Source of the DNA: Psychrobacillus sp. BL-248-WT-3
Lineage (GTDB): Bacteria; Bacillota; Bacilli; Bacillales_A; Planococcaceae
Length of the DNA stretch: 64,000 bases
Reading direction: 5' to 3'
NCBI RefSeq assembly: GCF_012843435.1
Contig: NZ_JABAFC010000001.1
Coordinates: forward strand, 272,476-336,475
The translations under genes were made by a program, and so were the position numbers. The notes beneath the pieces are model-generated. The model was given only the letters and a program-made list of their open reading frames with translations. It ran no database searches and had not been told where the DNA came from. This document shows positions 1 to 8,750 of the stretch, one piece after another (position 1 is the stretch's first letter; every line of letters begins with the position of its first letter).

Positions 1-53
1 AGGGAATGAATGCATTTATGGAAAAAAGAAAACCGAACTATCAAGGGAAATAG
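1..53 (+). CDS. Enoyl-CoA hydratase/isomerase family protein, 3' end only
   Basis: The window opens inside a frame whose last 16 codons read GMNAFMEKRKPNYQGK before TAG at 51-53. This is the usual C-terminal tail of crotonase-fold proteins; the next gene ends with the closely similar EGVEAFLQKRKPVFTGK. Given its place just before paaG it is probably the PaaF-type 2,3-dehydroadipyl-CoA hydratase of the phenylacetate pathway, but the catalytic part lies outside the window, so that assignment is inference. Confidence 0.75.
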   Translation, partial: GMNAFMEKRKPNYQGK

Positions 54-68
54 CGAGGTGTTGAGCGT

Positions 69-842
69 ATGTATGAGACGATTAAGTTTGAACTGAAAAA
101 TGGAGTAGCATGGATTACTCTTAACAGACCAGATAAGCTAAATGCTTTTACCTGGGATATGAATCGAGAACTTAAGACTATCTTTAAATCGGCATCATCT
201 AACGAGGAAGTACGATGCATCGTGTTGACTGGAGAAGGAAGAGCGTTCTGTTCAGGGCAGGATTTAGCTGAAGTAGATGATCAGATGGATCATGGTAATC
301 TACTCAGAGAGTCCTATTATCCAATGCTTCTCCAGATCCGGCAATGTGAAAAGCCAGTAGTAGCTGCTGTTAATGGAGTAGCGGCAGGAGCAGGTTTTAG
401 TCTGGCGTTAGCATGTGACTTTCGAGTGATATCAGAAAAGGCTAGTCTTATCAACGCCTTTATACACGTGGGACTCGTACCCGATTGTGGGAACCTGTAT
501 TACTTAACTAAACTAATAGGGTATGCGAAAACGTTAGAGCTATCTATATTAGGAGAGAAAGTTACGGCACAAAAAGCAATGGACCTAGGTTTAGCGAACA
601 AGATAATACCTATGGAAAGCTGGGAAACCGAAGTAATTAATTTTGCAGAGCATCTTGCATCTCTACCAACAAAAGCAATTGCTCTTATAAAACAAAATTT
701 GAAAGCGGTTTCAGATATGAGGTTAGAAGATTACTTAGAATTAGAGGCACAAACGCAGCGTATTGCCGGTCTAACAACTGATCACCATGAAGGTGTTGAA
801 GCCTTCTTACAAAAAAGAAAACCTGTTTTCACAGGGAAATAA
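69..842 (+). CDS. paaG: Enoyl-CoA hydratase/isomerase, PaaG type (epoxyphenylacetyl-CoA isomerase)
   Basis: A 257-residue crotonase-superfamily protein. PaaG isomerises the ring-1,2-epoxide of phenylacetyl-CoA to the oxepin before ring opening. The N-terminal half carries the CoA-binding stretch ITLNRPDKLNAF and the oxyanion-hole segments SGQDL and GVAAGAGFSLALACD. The segment VGLVPDCGNLYYL has Asp where hydratases carry the catalytic Glu, as in PaaG. ATG follows GAGGTGTTGAGC. It sits 15 bp after another crotonase gene and 12 bp before an aldehyde dehydrogenase gene, with paaH and a thiolase beyond, which supports a phenylacetate role. A cre-like sequence lies inside the gene at 700-713. The family is certain; PaaG rather than a generic hydratase rests on the Asp and the context. 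Confidence 0.85.
   Translation: MYETIKFELKNGVAWITLNRPDKLNAFTWDMNRELKTIFKSASSNEEVRCIVLTGEGRAFCSGQDLAEVDDQMDHGNLLRESYYPMLLQIRQCEKPVVAAVNGVAAGAGFSLALACDFRVISEKASLINAFIHVGLVPDCGNLYYLTKLIGYAKTLELSILGEKVTAQKAMDLGLANKIIPMESWETEVINFAEHLASLPTKAIALIKQNLKAVSDMRLEDYLELEAQTQRIAGLTTDHHEGVEAFLQKRKPVFTGK
700..713 (+). promoter_or_regulatory. cre-like catabolite-response element inside paaG
   Basis: TGAAAGCGGTTTCA matches the CcpA operator consensus TGWAANCGNTNWCA at every defined position. It lies within the coding region, where CcpA sites in Firmicutes are known to act as transcription roadblocks. The codons may simply produce it by chance. Confidence 0.45.
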
Positions 843-854
843 GGAGTGGGTACT

Positions 855-2372
855 TTGACAACTGTTAAAGACGACAAAACGGAAAAAGAAACTATTAAAA
901 GAGAATTTTATCATTTAATAATAGATGGAGAAAAAATGAAAGGGTCGAGTGGGGAAACGATAAAAACCTACAATCCGGCAACGGGCGAGCTAGTGGCAGA
1001 AGTTGCAAAGGCTTCAAAAGAGGATGCAGAAAAGGCAATAGCTGCTGCCCGTCATTCATTTGATCATGGAAAGTGGAAAATGTATCCCGTTGGTCGAAGA
1101 GCACAAGTGTTAAATAAAATAGCTGCCATCATGCGATCTCGGTTTAATGAACTAGTAGAGCTAGAAATTTTAGATACGGGAAAATCACTACACGCCGCTC
1201 AGGGCCAAGTAACACAGGCGATAGAGGATTTTGAGTTTTATGCAGGGGCCATTGTTGGTCATAGAGGGACGGTTAATAACGTACCCGGTCAGTTTCACAA
1301 CTACACCGAAAAAGAACCTATTGGCGTATGTGCACAAATCATACCGTGGAACTACCCACTAATGATGGCTGCCTGGAAGGTTGCTCCTGCAATTGCTGTT
1401 GGCTGCTCAGTTATTGTAAAACCAGCATCTTTAACTCCTCTCACTGCCATTGTACTGGGTGAAATTTGCCTAGAGGCAGGCGTGCCAGCCGGAGTTGTGA
1501 ACGTCATTCCAGGGTCAGGGTCGGATATAGGTAACTATTTAGTAGAGCATTCCCAAGTGGATAAGGTTGCTTTTACTGGGTCCACGCCTATTGGTAAGGA
1601 TATTATGGGGAAGGCATCTGAAAGCTTAAAGCGAGTAACTCTTGAACTAGGCGGGAAGTCTCCGAGTATAGTATTTTCTGATGCTGATATTGATGCAGCA
1701 GTAGATGGCTCGTTGTTTGGTATTTTCTATAACTCAGGTCAATCCTGTGAAGCCCGTTCTCGATTGTATGTCCAAGAGGATATCTATGATGAATTTATGA
1801 GTAAGTTTGTAGAAAAGACAAAAAGGCTTCAATTAGGAAACCCTTTTGATAAAGGGACACATGTTGGGGCAATTATAGATCAAACCCAGCTGGACACTAT
1901 AAATGGATATGTTCAGTCGGCAATTAAGGACGGAGCAGAGATTCTAGCTGGAGGTCATAAATGTTCTCCTAAAGGATATGAAAAAGGCTTCTGGTTTGAG
2001 CCGACGATCATTACTAATGTGAATCACGACATGAACGTAGTGAAGGAAGAAATCTTTGGACCGGTTGTGGTGGTAATGAAGTTTAAAGATGAAAAAGAAG
2101 CTATTAAGCTAGCTAATGATACTACTTTTGGTCTTGGCTCTGCGGTTTGGTCTAAAGACGGAGCAAGAGCAACAAGAGTAGCTAATCAAATAAAAGCAGG
2201 AATTGTAATGGTAAATTGTCCGTTTTCTGCATTTCCAGGCACTCCGTTTGGTGGCTATAAGCAGTCAGGCTTTGGCCGAGAGCTTTGTATTGAAACATTA
2301 GATTTATACTCAGAAACGAAGAGTATTTTATCATATTATGGTAGCCGTCCTTTGAACCCTTTAGGACTATAA
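855..2372 (+). CDS. NAD-dependent aldehyde dehydrogenase of the phenylacetate cluster
   Basis: About 505 residues, full-length ALDH superfamily. Visible motifs: PWNYPLMMAAWKVAPA (substrate channel), FTGSTPIGKDI (cofactor binding), LELGGKSPSIVFSDAD with the catalytic Glu, NSGQSCEARSRLYV with the catalytic Cys, and KEEIFGPVV. I chose the TTG at 855 because AAGGAG at 841-846 is correctly spaced for it, whereas the GTG at 846 overlaps that ribosome site. In paa operons without fused PaaZ, a separate ALDH (PacL in Azoarcus) oxidises 3-oxo-5,6-dehydrosuberyl-CoA semialdehyde; that role, or phenylacetaldehyde dehydrogenase, would fit. The substrate cannot be read from the sequence. Confidence 0.85.
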   Translation: MTTVKDDKTEKETIKREFYHLIIDGEKMKGSSGETIKTYNPATGELVAEVAKASKEDAEKAIAAARHSFDHGKWKMYPVGRRAQVLNKIAAIMRSRFNELVELEILDTGKSLHAAQGQVTQAIEDFEFYAGAIVGHRGTVNNVPGQFHNYTEKEPIGVCAQIIPWNYPLMMAAWKVAPAIAVGCSVIVKPASLTPLTAIVLGEICLEAGVPAGVVNVIPGSGSDIGNYLVEHSQVDKVAFTGSTPIGKDIMGKASESLKRVTLELGGKSPSIVFSDADIDAAVDGSLFGIFYNSGQSCEARSRLYVQEDIYDEFMSKFVEKTKRLQLGNPFDKGTHVGAIIDQTQLDTINGYVQSAIKDGAEILAGGHKCSPKGYEKGFWFEPTIITNVNHDMNVVKEEIFGPVVVVMKFKDEKEAIKLANDTTFGLGSAVWSKDGARATRVANQIKAGIVMVNCPFSAFPGTPFGGYKQSGFGRELCIETLDLYSETKSILSYYGSRPLNPLGL

Positions 2373-2378
2373 AATAAC

Positions 2379-2413
2379 AGGACAGGAGCTAAGAGTGGTT
2401 CCTGTCCTTTTTT
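2379..2413 (+). terminator. Rho-independent terminator inside the paa gene row
   Basis: The arms AGGACAGGA (2379-2387) and TCCTGTCCT (2400-2408) are perfect complements and are followed by a T run. It stands between the aldehyde dehydrogenase and paaH genes, which point the same way, so it probably attenuates rather than ends the operon, unless paaH has its own promoter. Confidence 0.8.
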
Positions 2414-2446
2414 AGTATAGTAATAAAAAATATGGAGGTGCTTATA

Positions 2447-3307
2447 TTGATTAACTGCATAGTTGTTGTGGGTTCTGGGGTAATGGGGCGAGGTATTGCT
2501 TACGTAGCAGCACTTTCTGGTTTTGCCGTAACGGTGGTGGACACAAAATCTACTGCCTTAGAACAGGCTAAAAAAGAAATTGAGAGCTTATTTGAAAAAG
2601 GTATTAAACGACAAAAGATAACTTCTGAGATGGCGGAAAAGTCTTTAAACAAGCTGAGGTATGAAAAAGATCTTTCTTTTGCAGCGGAAACTGCTGACTT
2701 AGTTATAGAAGCTGTGCCTGAGCAACTAGCGATTAAGAAATCCGTCTTTGAAGCATTAGAATTGCATGCTCCGGCTAAATGTTACTTTGCTACTAATACG
2801 TCTACCATGAGTCCTACGGAAGTTGCTTCCTTTTCTAATCGTCCGGATAAAACAATTGCCATGCACTTTTTTAATCCGGTACATAAAATGCCATTAGTAG
2901 AGATTGTAAGAGGGCTTGAGACGAGTGATGAAACAGTTGCTGCTATTAAACAGGTTGCTGAGCAAATGGGAAAGGAAACGGTAGTAGTTAAAGAATTTCC
3001 AGGCTTCATAACTAGTCGAATCAGTGCTTTGGTTGGTAACGAAGCGTTCTATATGCTTCAGGAAGGAATCGGTACGCCAGAGGAAATTGATAAGGCGATT
3101 AAGCTCGGCTTGAATTATCCAATGGGTCCGTTTGAGCTAGGAGATCTCGTTGGTTTAGATACTAGACTGAACAATTTAAAATATTTACATGAAAAGCTTG
3201 GTGAAAAATATCGGCCTGCCCCCCTCCTTGAACAGTACGTCAAGGCTGGGCGTCTTGGAAGGAAGACAGGCAAGGGAGTTTATAGCTATACCGGTGAGGA
3301 GGAGTGA
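2447..3307 (+). CDS. paaH: 3-hydroxyacyl-CoA dehydrogenase, PaaH type
   Basis: About 286 residues, the single-function dehydrogenase length. The N-terminal Rossmann fold has [17 protein letters not shown]; the conserved NTSTMSP and [16 protein letters not shown] (catalytic His) follow; the C-terminal domain carries [11 protein letters not shown] and [18 protein letters not shown]. The TTG at 2447 is preferred over the ATG at 2432 because GGAGG (2434-2438) would otherwise lie inside the gene. In the paa pathway this enzyme oxidises 3-hydroxyadipyl-CoA; in another context it would be called 3-hydroxybutyryl-CoA dehydrogenase. It overlaps nothing and ends just before the thiolase, so the two are surely co-transcribed. 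Confidence 0.85.
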   Translation: MINCIVVVGSGVMGRGIAYVAALSGFAVTVVDTKSTALEQAKKEIESLFEKGIKRQKITSEMAEKSLNKLRYEKDLSFAAETADLVIEAVPEQLAIKKSVFEALELHAPAKCYFATNTSTMSPTEVASFSNRPDKTIAMHFFNPVHKMPLVEIVRGLETSDETVAAIKQVAEQMGKETVVVKEFPGFITSRISALVGNEAFYMLQEGIGTPEEIDKAIKLGLNYPMGPFELGDLVGLDTRLNNLKYLHEKLGEKYRPAPLLEQYVKAGRLGRKTGKGVYSYTGEEE

Positions 3308-3309
3308 AG

Positions 3310-4512
3310 ATGAAAGAGGTTGTAATAGTCGATGCTGTTCGTACTCCTATCGGGAGATATAATGGTTCTTTAAGAAGTATTAGACCCGACGATTTGGCTG
3401 CCATGGTTATTAAGGGACTTCTTGAAAGAAACGAACGCGTTCCAGTTGACCAAATAGAAGAAGTTGTCCTAGGTAATGCAAACCAAGCAGGGGAGGATAA
3501 TCGTAATGTGGCAAGAATGTCCGCATTACTTTCTGGTCTTCCAATAGAGGTTGGAGGCACGACAATAAACAGACTTTGTGGTTCTGGCTTAGATGCTATC
3601 GTTTATGCTGCTCGAGCCATAGCAGTTGGCGAAGGCGATATATACATAGCTGGCGGAACAGAGAGCATGACTCGCGCCCCATATGTAATGGCAAAGCCTA
3701 TGAAAGAATTTCCCCGAGGGAATATGGAGCTTATAGATACGACAATTGGATGGAGATTTATAAATCCATTGTTAGAAGAAAAGTATGGTACAGATTCGAT
3801 GCCTAAAACAGCTGAGAACGTTGCCGAGAAATATAAAATAACTAGAGAAGATCAGGACCTCTATTCCTTTGAAAGTCAGCAAAGGGCTAAAAAAGCAATG
3901 GCTGAAAATCGCTTCTTGAATGAAATAATACCAGTGAAGTATACAAATCAAAAGGGTCAGGAAGTGATCATTGATACTGATGAGCATCCGAGACCAGAAA
4001 CAAGCTTGGAAAAGTTGAACAACCTTCCTCCTATTTTTAAAGGAGGGACTGTAACAGCTGGAAATGCGTCTGGTGTAAATGATGGAGCAGCAGGCTTGCT
4101 TCTAATGAGCGCAGACAAAGCGAAGGAATTAGGTTTGAAGCCAATAGCGAGGTATATTGCATCCGCTACTGCTGGCGTAGAGCCTGGTATAATGGGAATA
4201 GGACCTGTATATGCAACTAACAAAGTACTTAAGCGCTCAGGAGTTTTAAAAGAAGAAATTGGCTTAGTCGAATTAAATGAGGCATTTGCTTCACAGTCGT
4301 TGGCTTGCATTCGGGAATTAGAACTCGACCCTGCAATTGTGAATGTGAATGGTGGCGCAATCGCTCTCGGACATCCGTTAGGTGCTAGCGGAGCAAGGAT
4401 AGTAACTACACTTCTATATGAGATGAGGAGAAGAGAAGTGAGATTCGGTCTTGCCACTATGTGTGTAGGCGTAGGTCAAGGTATAGCTGCAGTATTCGAA
4501 AATATACAGTAA
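3310..4512 (+). CDS. paaJ: Acetyl-CoA acyltransferase, 3-oxoadipyl-CoA thiolase type
   Basis: 400 residues, a standard thiolase. NRLCGSGLDAIVYAARAI carries the acylated Cys, NGGAIALGHPLGASGAR the His, and CVGVGQGIAAVFE the second catalytic Cys. The sequence NQAGEDNRNVARMSALLSGLP is of the type seen in PcaF/PaaJ enzymes, which split 3-oxoadipyl-CoA and 2,3-didehydro-3-oxosuberyl-CoA. ATG at 3310 is spaced well from the GAGGAGGAG at 3296-3304; the upstream GTG overlaps that site. It follows paaH directly and is the last gene of the paa unit before a strong terminator. Confidence 0.85.
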   Translation: MKEVVIVDAVRTPIGRYNGSLRSIRPDDLAAMVIKGLLERNERVPVDQIEEVVLGNANQAGEDNRNVARMSALLSGLPIEVGGTTINRLCGSGLDAIVYAARAIAVGEGDIYIAGGTESMTRAPYVMAKPMKEFPRGNMELIDTTIGWRFINPLLEEKYGTDSMPKTAENVAEKYKITREDQDLYSFESQQRAKKAMAENRFLNEIIPVKYTNQKGQEVIIDTDEHPRPETSLEKLNNLPPIFKGGTVTAGNASGVNDGAAGLLLMSADKAKELGLKPIARYIASATAGVEPGIMGIGPVYATNKVLKRSGVLKEEIGLVELNEAFASQSLACIRELELDPAIVNVNGGAIALGHPLGASGARIVTTLLYEMRRREVRFGLATMCVGVGQGIAAVFENIQ

Positions 4513-4546
4513 TTCTTAGTTATAAACAAAGAAAATGATTGCTTAA

Positions 4547-4588
4547 AGCCAAAAGACCTCGTAGAGATATCTGCGAGGTCTTTTGGCT
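4547..4588. terminator. Bidirectional terminator between convergent genes
   Basis: Perfect 15-bp arms AGCCAAAAGACCTCG and CGAGGTCTTTTGGCT surround a 12-nt loop. It lies between the stop of the thiolase gene and the stop of the convergent MFS gene, and can serve both. Confidence 0.85.
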
Positions 4589-4591
4589 ACA

Positions 4592-6031
4592 TTAAACTAC
4601 CAGATTATTTAGTTGGAACGCTCTTTTGTTAGGATAAAATACGGTGATAAGTAACGCCAGTATGGATAGTATAGTCATGAAAATATAGGCGTCGCTTGAA
4701 CCGTAAATGGATGCAAACGCTTTAAGCTGATCGATACCAGCTGTTGGGATTTCCTTCGAGATATTTTCGGTATGCTTTAATGACTGAACCGTGAAAATAG
4801 TAACAACAACTGCTGTTCCAATCGAGCCAGCAAGCTGACGAACCGTATTGTTAACTGCAGTACCATGTGTTATAAGCAATTTAGGTAAGGCATTTAGCCC
4901 AGCTGTATTTAGCGGCATCGTGATGAAGCTTAGCCCAATACGCAAGAAAATCGTTCGAATCATTAAAAATGTAAAGGACGTCGAATCATTTAAATCTGTC
5001 ACGACCCACATGGTTGGAATAATGAATAACAATCCAGTTATAAACAATGGTTTGGCACCATACTTATCGTATAGTTTTCCTGTAACTGGTGACATGAAAG
5101 CGTTGATTAACGCTCCTGGTAATAATAATAACCCAGCATCAAGAGCTGTAAAGCCTCTACCGTCCTGCAAGTAAATGGGCAGTAAAATCATATCTGCATA
5201 CATAATCATCGTAACAAGCACATTAATTATGGATGTCATAGTGAATGTCTTATTTGTAAAGACATTTAAATTGAGCAACGGATCCTCTAATCGTAATTGA
5301 CGCATGCAGAAAATGTAGGTAATGACTATTCCAGCAACTATAGAGCTTATAATAATTGGACTAGTCCAGCCTTGACTGCCTGCGCTACTAAAACCGTAAA
5401 GTAAAAATCCAAATCCAAGTGTAGATAATATAACACTTAGCCAATCTAGCTGAGCGGTTTCCTGATCAGATATATTGATCAAGTATTTAAGTGCAAGTAC
5501 GATAATGAATACGACAAAAGGCAATAAACCAATAAATAGCCAGCGCCATGAAAAATATTCAAGTATAAATCCAGCTAATGTAGGAGCGATGGCTGGAGCG
5601 AAGATAATAGCAAAACCGATTAAGCCCATTGCACTTCCACGTTTTTCAGGTGGATATATGAACATAACAATACTCATCATTAACGGCATGATTATTCCAG
5701 CTCCAGCTGCTTGAATCATTCGACCAGTTAGAAGAATACTAAAGTTCGGAGCAAGTGCGCAAAAAATGGTGCCCAACAGCAAAAGGGTCATTGAGCTTAT
5801 AAATAGCTGTCTGGTGGAGAAGCGCTTCATTAAATAAGCTGTAAATGGTATAAGTATACCATTTACTAACATAAATCCTGTCGCTAGCCATTGTACTGTA
5901 CTTGGGGATACTTTAAATACGTCCATTAAACTACTAAGCGCAACATTTAATAGAGTTTGATTTAATGTTGATAAAAAACATCCTATGATTAAAACTGTCA
6001 TTAATACTTTCTTATTTATATTAGTAGACAT
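4592..6031 (-). CDS. DHA2-family (EmrB/QacA-type) MFS drug exporter
   Basis: 479 residues with about fourteen hydrophobic segments. Signature pieces: LNQTLLNVALSSLMDVF in TM1, WLATGFMLVNGILIPFTAYLMKR after TM2, and GRMIQAAGAGIIMPL and GFAIIFAPAIAPTLAGFI around TM4-5, all typical of proton-driven multidrug exporters. The start MSTNINKK at 6031 is preceded by AGGAAGGA, better than the ATG 33 bp upstream. It is divergent from a TetR gene whose operators flank the intergenic region, so it is probably repressed by that regulator and induced by an unknown ligand. Confidence 0.88.
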   Translation of the reverse strand: MSTNINKKVLMTVLIIGCFLSTLNQTLLNVALSSLMDVFKVSPSTVQWLATGFMLVNGILIPFTAYLMKRFSTRQLFISSMTLLLLGTIFCALAPNFSILLTGRMIQAAGAGIIMPLMMSIVMFIYPPEKRGSAMGLIGFAIIFAPAIAPTLAGFILEYFSWRWLFIGLLPFVVFIIVLALKYLINISDQETAQLDWLSVILSTLGFGFLLYGFSSAGSQGWTSPIIISSIVAGIVITYIFCMRQLRLEDPLLNLNVFTNKTFTMTSIINVLVTMIMYADMILLPIYLQDGRGFTALDAGLLLLPGALINAFMSPVTGKLYDKYGAKPLFITGLLFIIPTMWVVTDLNDSTSFTFLMIRTIFLRIGLSFITMPLNTAGLNALPKLLITHGTAVNNTVRQLAGSIGTAVVVTIFTVQSLKHTENISKEIPTAGIDQLKAFASIYGSSDAYIFMTILSILALLITVFYPNKRAFQLNNLVV

Positions 6032-6059
6032 ACAAAAATCCTTCCTATTTGACTTCATC

Positions 6060-6079
6060 GACACCGTGTCAATGAAGTT
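6060..6079. promoter_or_regulatory. TetR operator, MFS-side copy
   Basis: GACACCGTGTCAATGAAGTT contains the short palindrome GACAC-C-GTGTC and repeats, with three differences, the element at 6151-6170 on the other side of the same divergent promoter region. Confidence 0.6.
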
Positions 6080-6150
6080 GATTATACCAACTATTTTTAT
6101 GAAATAACATAAACAGTTTACATAATAATGTGGTTTAAACTACAATAATA

Positions 6151-6170
6151 GACATAGTGTCAAAGAAGTT
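6151..6170. promoter_or_regulatory. TetR operator, regulator-side copy
   Basis: GACATAGTGTCAAAGAAGTT repeats the element at 6060-6079 and lies 27 bp before the tetR start. Having the same element next to both divergent genes suggests joint repression and autoregulation by the TetR protein. Confidence 0.6.
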
Positions 6171-6197
6171 ACAGATCATAGATGGAGTGATCAAAAC

Positions 6198-6740
6198 ATG
6201 TCTACAAATAAAAAAGATCCGCGAGCAATGCGATCTCAGAGGATGCTTAAAGAGGCATTAGTAGCATTGTTGAACGAAAAAACTGAACTGCAAGCGCTGA
6301 CGGTTAAAAAAGTGGCAGACAAGGCAGAATTGAATCGAGCAACATTTTATTTACATTTCGTAGATTTAAATGACTTATTAAAAGATCTAGTAAAGGACAT
6401 ATTTTCAGATTTAGAAGAAAAGTTAAAACCCTTACTCCTATTAGAAAGCTCTAATGAACGAACTCAGTTATTATCATATTTAGACTATTTCTATAACCAT
6501 CGCATCATGTTCTCCGTTTTATTTAAAGAAGACCGTTTTAAGCGCAAAATGCATAAAGAAATAAAGTCATTTATCAAAGCGAGGAGAACAAACAGACAAG
6601 TATTGGATGGGCCAGAACGTTTCTCACTGGATATACTTGCTTCTGCAATGTTTGGGGTGATTGAATGGTGGTTGGAAGAAGGTACGGAGCATAGCTCAGA
6701 ATATATCGTCAATCAAATCGAATTACTATTTAGAAGATAA
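6198..6740 (+). CDS. TetR/AcrR-family transcriptional regulator
   Basis: 180 residues. The N-terminal helix-turn-helix domain spans roughly residues 10-60, with LTVKKVADKAELNRATFYLHFVDLNDLL as the classic recognition-helix region; the all-helical remainder should be the ligand and dimer domain. GGAGTGATC precedes the ATG. It is divergent from the MFS exporter and shares two operator-like sequences with it, so its job is most likely local control of efflux. Confidence 0.88.
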   Translation: MSTNKKDPRAMRSQRMLKEALVALLNEKTELQALTVKKVADKAELNRATFYLHFVDLNDLLKDLVKDIFSDLEEKLKPLLLLESSNERTQLLSYLDYFYNHRIMFSVLFKEDRFKRKMHKEIKSFIKARRTNRQVLDGPERFSLDILASAMFGVIEWWLEEGTEHSSEYIVNQIELLFRR

Positions 6741-6968
6741 ATTTATTTGCTGTTTTAATAACATACAGGTAGTAATAGTTGCTTTAATGGATAGAAATGC
6801 ATTTGGGATCTGACGTTGTCATATACAGTCTTGAAGGTAGTGAGATTGTGAAGAAACGATATTTTTTTTGAACTAAAGGGCGGTAGTACAGTTCGTGGGG
6901 TTGCTTCGGTAACTTTTTTTTAGATTTAAAGTAAGTGGGCTGAAATATGTAATAAAGGGGAGATGAAA

Positions 6969-7475
6969 ATGAAACGGATAGACAAAGGTGAAATAAACGA
7001 AATAGTTTACAATAATACAGTTTATTATAATGGAAAATATAAGATTTACCCGACTATTACTGAGTTAAAAGGAATATTAGATGAGATTATTAGTTCTGAT
7101 TCAACTACCGAATATATTAGGATTACTCCATTCTACATAAATGAGGAAGTGGATATGCAAATTGAATTCGAGGAATTCATGTTTTATATAGAATGTAGAG
7201 ATGGTTTTGATGAGAAAGACCAAAAGAAACATATCTTAGATTGTCTTAATCCACTAGATTCCCCTAGAAGACTTAATGATGTGAAGCTAGGTGCCTTACT
7301 TTATCCATTATGTAAACATAACGATATTGCTTCATATCAAAAGGCACTTGTAGAATATAAGGAGTCTTTAAGGCAGACATTACCGAGGATGATGAAAATA
7401 GCAAAGTCAGAAATGAAGTTAAAAGAAGAACATTTGCCATTTGGGTATTTTTGCTTTGAAATTCATAATGGTTAG
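6969..7475 (+). CDS. Unrecognised protein
   Basis: About 168 residues with no family I can name. It has no membrane segment or signal peptide; charged and aromatic residues are spread evenly, suggesting a soluble alpha/beta protein. The ATG at 6969 is better spaced from AAAGGGGA (6953-6960) than the one at 6963. It lies between the TetR gene and another unrecognised gene, in the island between two phenylacetate blocks. Codon use looks like its neighbours, so I take it as a real gene. Confidence 0.6.
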   Translation: MKRIDKGEINEIVYNNTVYYNGKYKIYPTITELKGILDEIISSDSTTEYIRITPFYINEEVDMQIEFEEFMFYIECRDGFDEKDQKKHILDCLNPLDSPRRLNDVKLGALLYPLCKHNDIASYQKALVEYKESLRQTLPRMMKIAKSEMKLKEEHLPFGYFCFEIHNG

Positions 7476-7565
7476 TAAGTTGTTAAACTTACGGGTAGAT
7501 GACTTCAAGATGGGTATGAAAAGGTGTAATAAAAAAAATTTAATGAACGAGCTTGAGGTGAAGTT

Positions 7566-8531
7566 GTGTATATTTTAGATCAAACGAACGAATGGGATGT
7601 AGATTTACCTGAGTTTGATGTGCGGAATGACGAAATTAAAAATCAACGAGATATGCTTTTTGATTATTTTATTATGAAGGCCTCTACAGTGGATATATTG
7701 GTATACCAAGGTTTAAATGAAGAGAAGACGATAAAGCAAATGAAGAAGCTTTTTAAAAATAAGCAAATAAGAACGGAACATAGAGCTAGATGCTACAAGT
7801 TCTTTTTAGATGATACTGCAAAAAAATGGATTTTAGCAAATAATTTAAGTGAATGTACAAGCGTTATATATGATAAAAATGAGAATGTGATTGCGGATTT
7901 TAATAGACATGTGTCGTTTTATGAAAAAGTGTCTATGGCAAATAGTATATTACTGGTCAAAGAGCTACCAATTCAAATTGAAATTTATAACCGTGAAATA
8001 GATAGGGAATGGGAAATAGAGTTACAAGACCAGGCTAAATCTTATTATATTAGCACGCACTATGATTGGATTGAGAAACTTGCTTTTGAAACAATTGAAA
8101 ACCTTTATTTTTATCCATTGTCTATCTATATTGAAAAGCACGATGGAGAGCAGTATCAAATGCAAAAGGATTGGGCGAAGTATGGTGTAGAATATATAGA
8201 CTCCGGGCAGCGGGTGTTTACCCTTTCGTCAAAAGGAATGTATCATGCGGAAGTCCCAGGCTTCTTTTTAACAGTAAAAAACACCGATGAATTAAAAGTT
8301 GTGTTCGAAGAGCTATTTTACTTAGCCTATCAAAACGATGCATTCATCGTGTCTCAAAATAAGCTGAATATACGAACTGGCCGTAATCGAATTTTTAAAT
8401 CAGGTGATGAAATCATTCTAACATTCGATCATGATGCACAAGGGATTGTCCTACAGAGTGTACTAAATTTTGAAAAAGTAAAAAGCTTATTTACAAATTG
8501 TATGATTACACATATACAACAAGAGAGTTAA
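7566..8531 (+). CDS. Unrecognised protein, about 320 residues
   Basis: The GTG start at 7566 follows GAGGTGA with good spacing. The N-terminal hundred residues are basic and helical and could hold a DNA-binding fold, but no motif is clear. The remainder is rich in Tyr, Glu and Asp, with repeated beta-strand-like patches (for example EIILTFDHDAQGIVLQSVL). No signal peptide or membrane segment. It stands 220 bp before the PaaX repressor and 90 bp after another unknown gene, so the two unknowns may form a unit. I do not recognise the family. Confidence 0.6.
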   Translation: MYILDQTNEWDVDLPEFDVRNDEIKNQRDMLFDYFIMKASTVDILVYQGLNEEKTIKQMKKLFKNKQIRTEHRARCYKFFLDDTAKKWILANNLSECTSVIYDKNENVIADFNRHVSFYEKVSMANSILLVKELPIQIEIYNREIDREWEIELQDQAKSYYISTHYDWIEKLAFETIENLYFYPLSIYIEKHDGEQYQMQKDWAKYGVEYIDSGQRVFTLSSKGMYHAEVPGFFLTVKNTDELKVVFEELFYLAYQNDAFIVSQNKLNIRTGRNRIFKSGDEIILTFDHDAQGIVLQSVLNFEKVKSLFTNCMITHIQQES

Positions 8532-8629
8532 GATGGCATAGAAATTATATACAGAATGACGAACAATATGTAGTAGTTCTTTCTGAATCTCGTGCAATAA
8601 TATGGGCCCGACAATATTGTGAAAACTAA

Positions 8630-8640
8630 TTCAGAAAATT
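8630..8640. promoter_or_regulatory. Recurring intergenic motif TTCAGAAAATT upstream of paaX
   Basis: The same 11-mer occurs before hpaB (24417-24427) and in a perfect palindrome before the nitroreductase gene (30230-30240). An inverted relative, AATTCTGAA, lies at 8694-8702. A possible operator; the binding protein is unknown. Confidence 0.3.
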
Positions 8641-8750
8641 AAATTATTTTCGGGGAAATAATTAGTATACCCTTATAACAAATTAAAGAAAAAATTCTGA
8701 AAAAGTGATATATTATTAATTAGGTAAAATAGAAATGAGTGATTAATAAC

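Noticed and set aside
6861..6930. Riboswitch or terminator before the gene at 6969
   Set aside because: Only a weak short hairpin before a T run; no recognisable riboswitch core.
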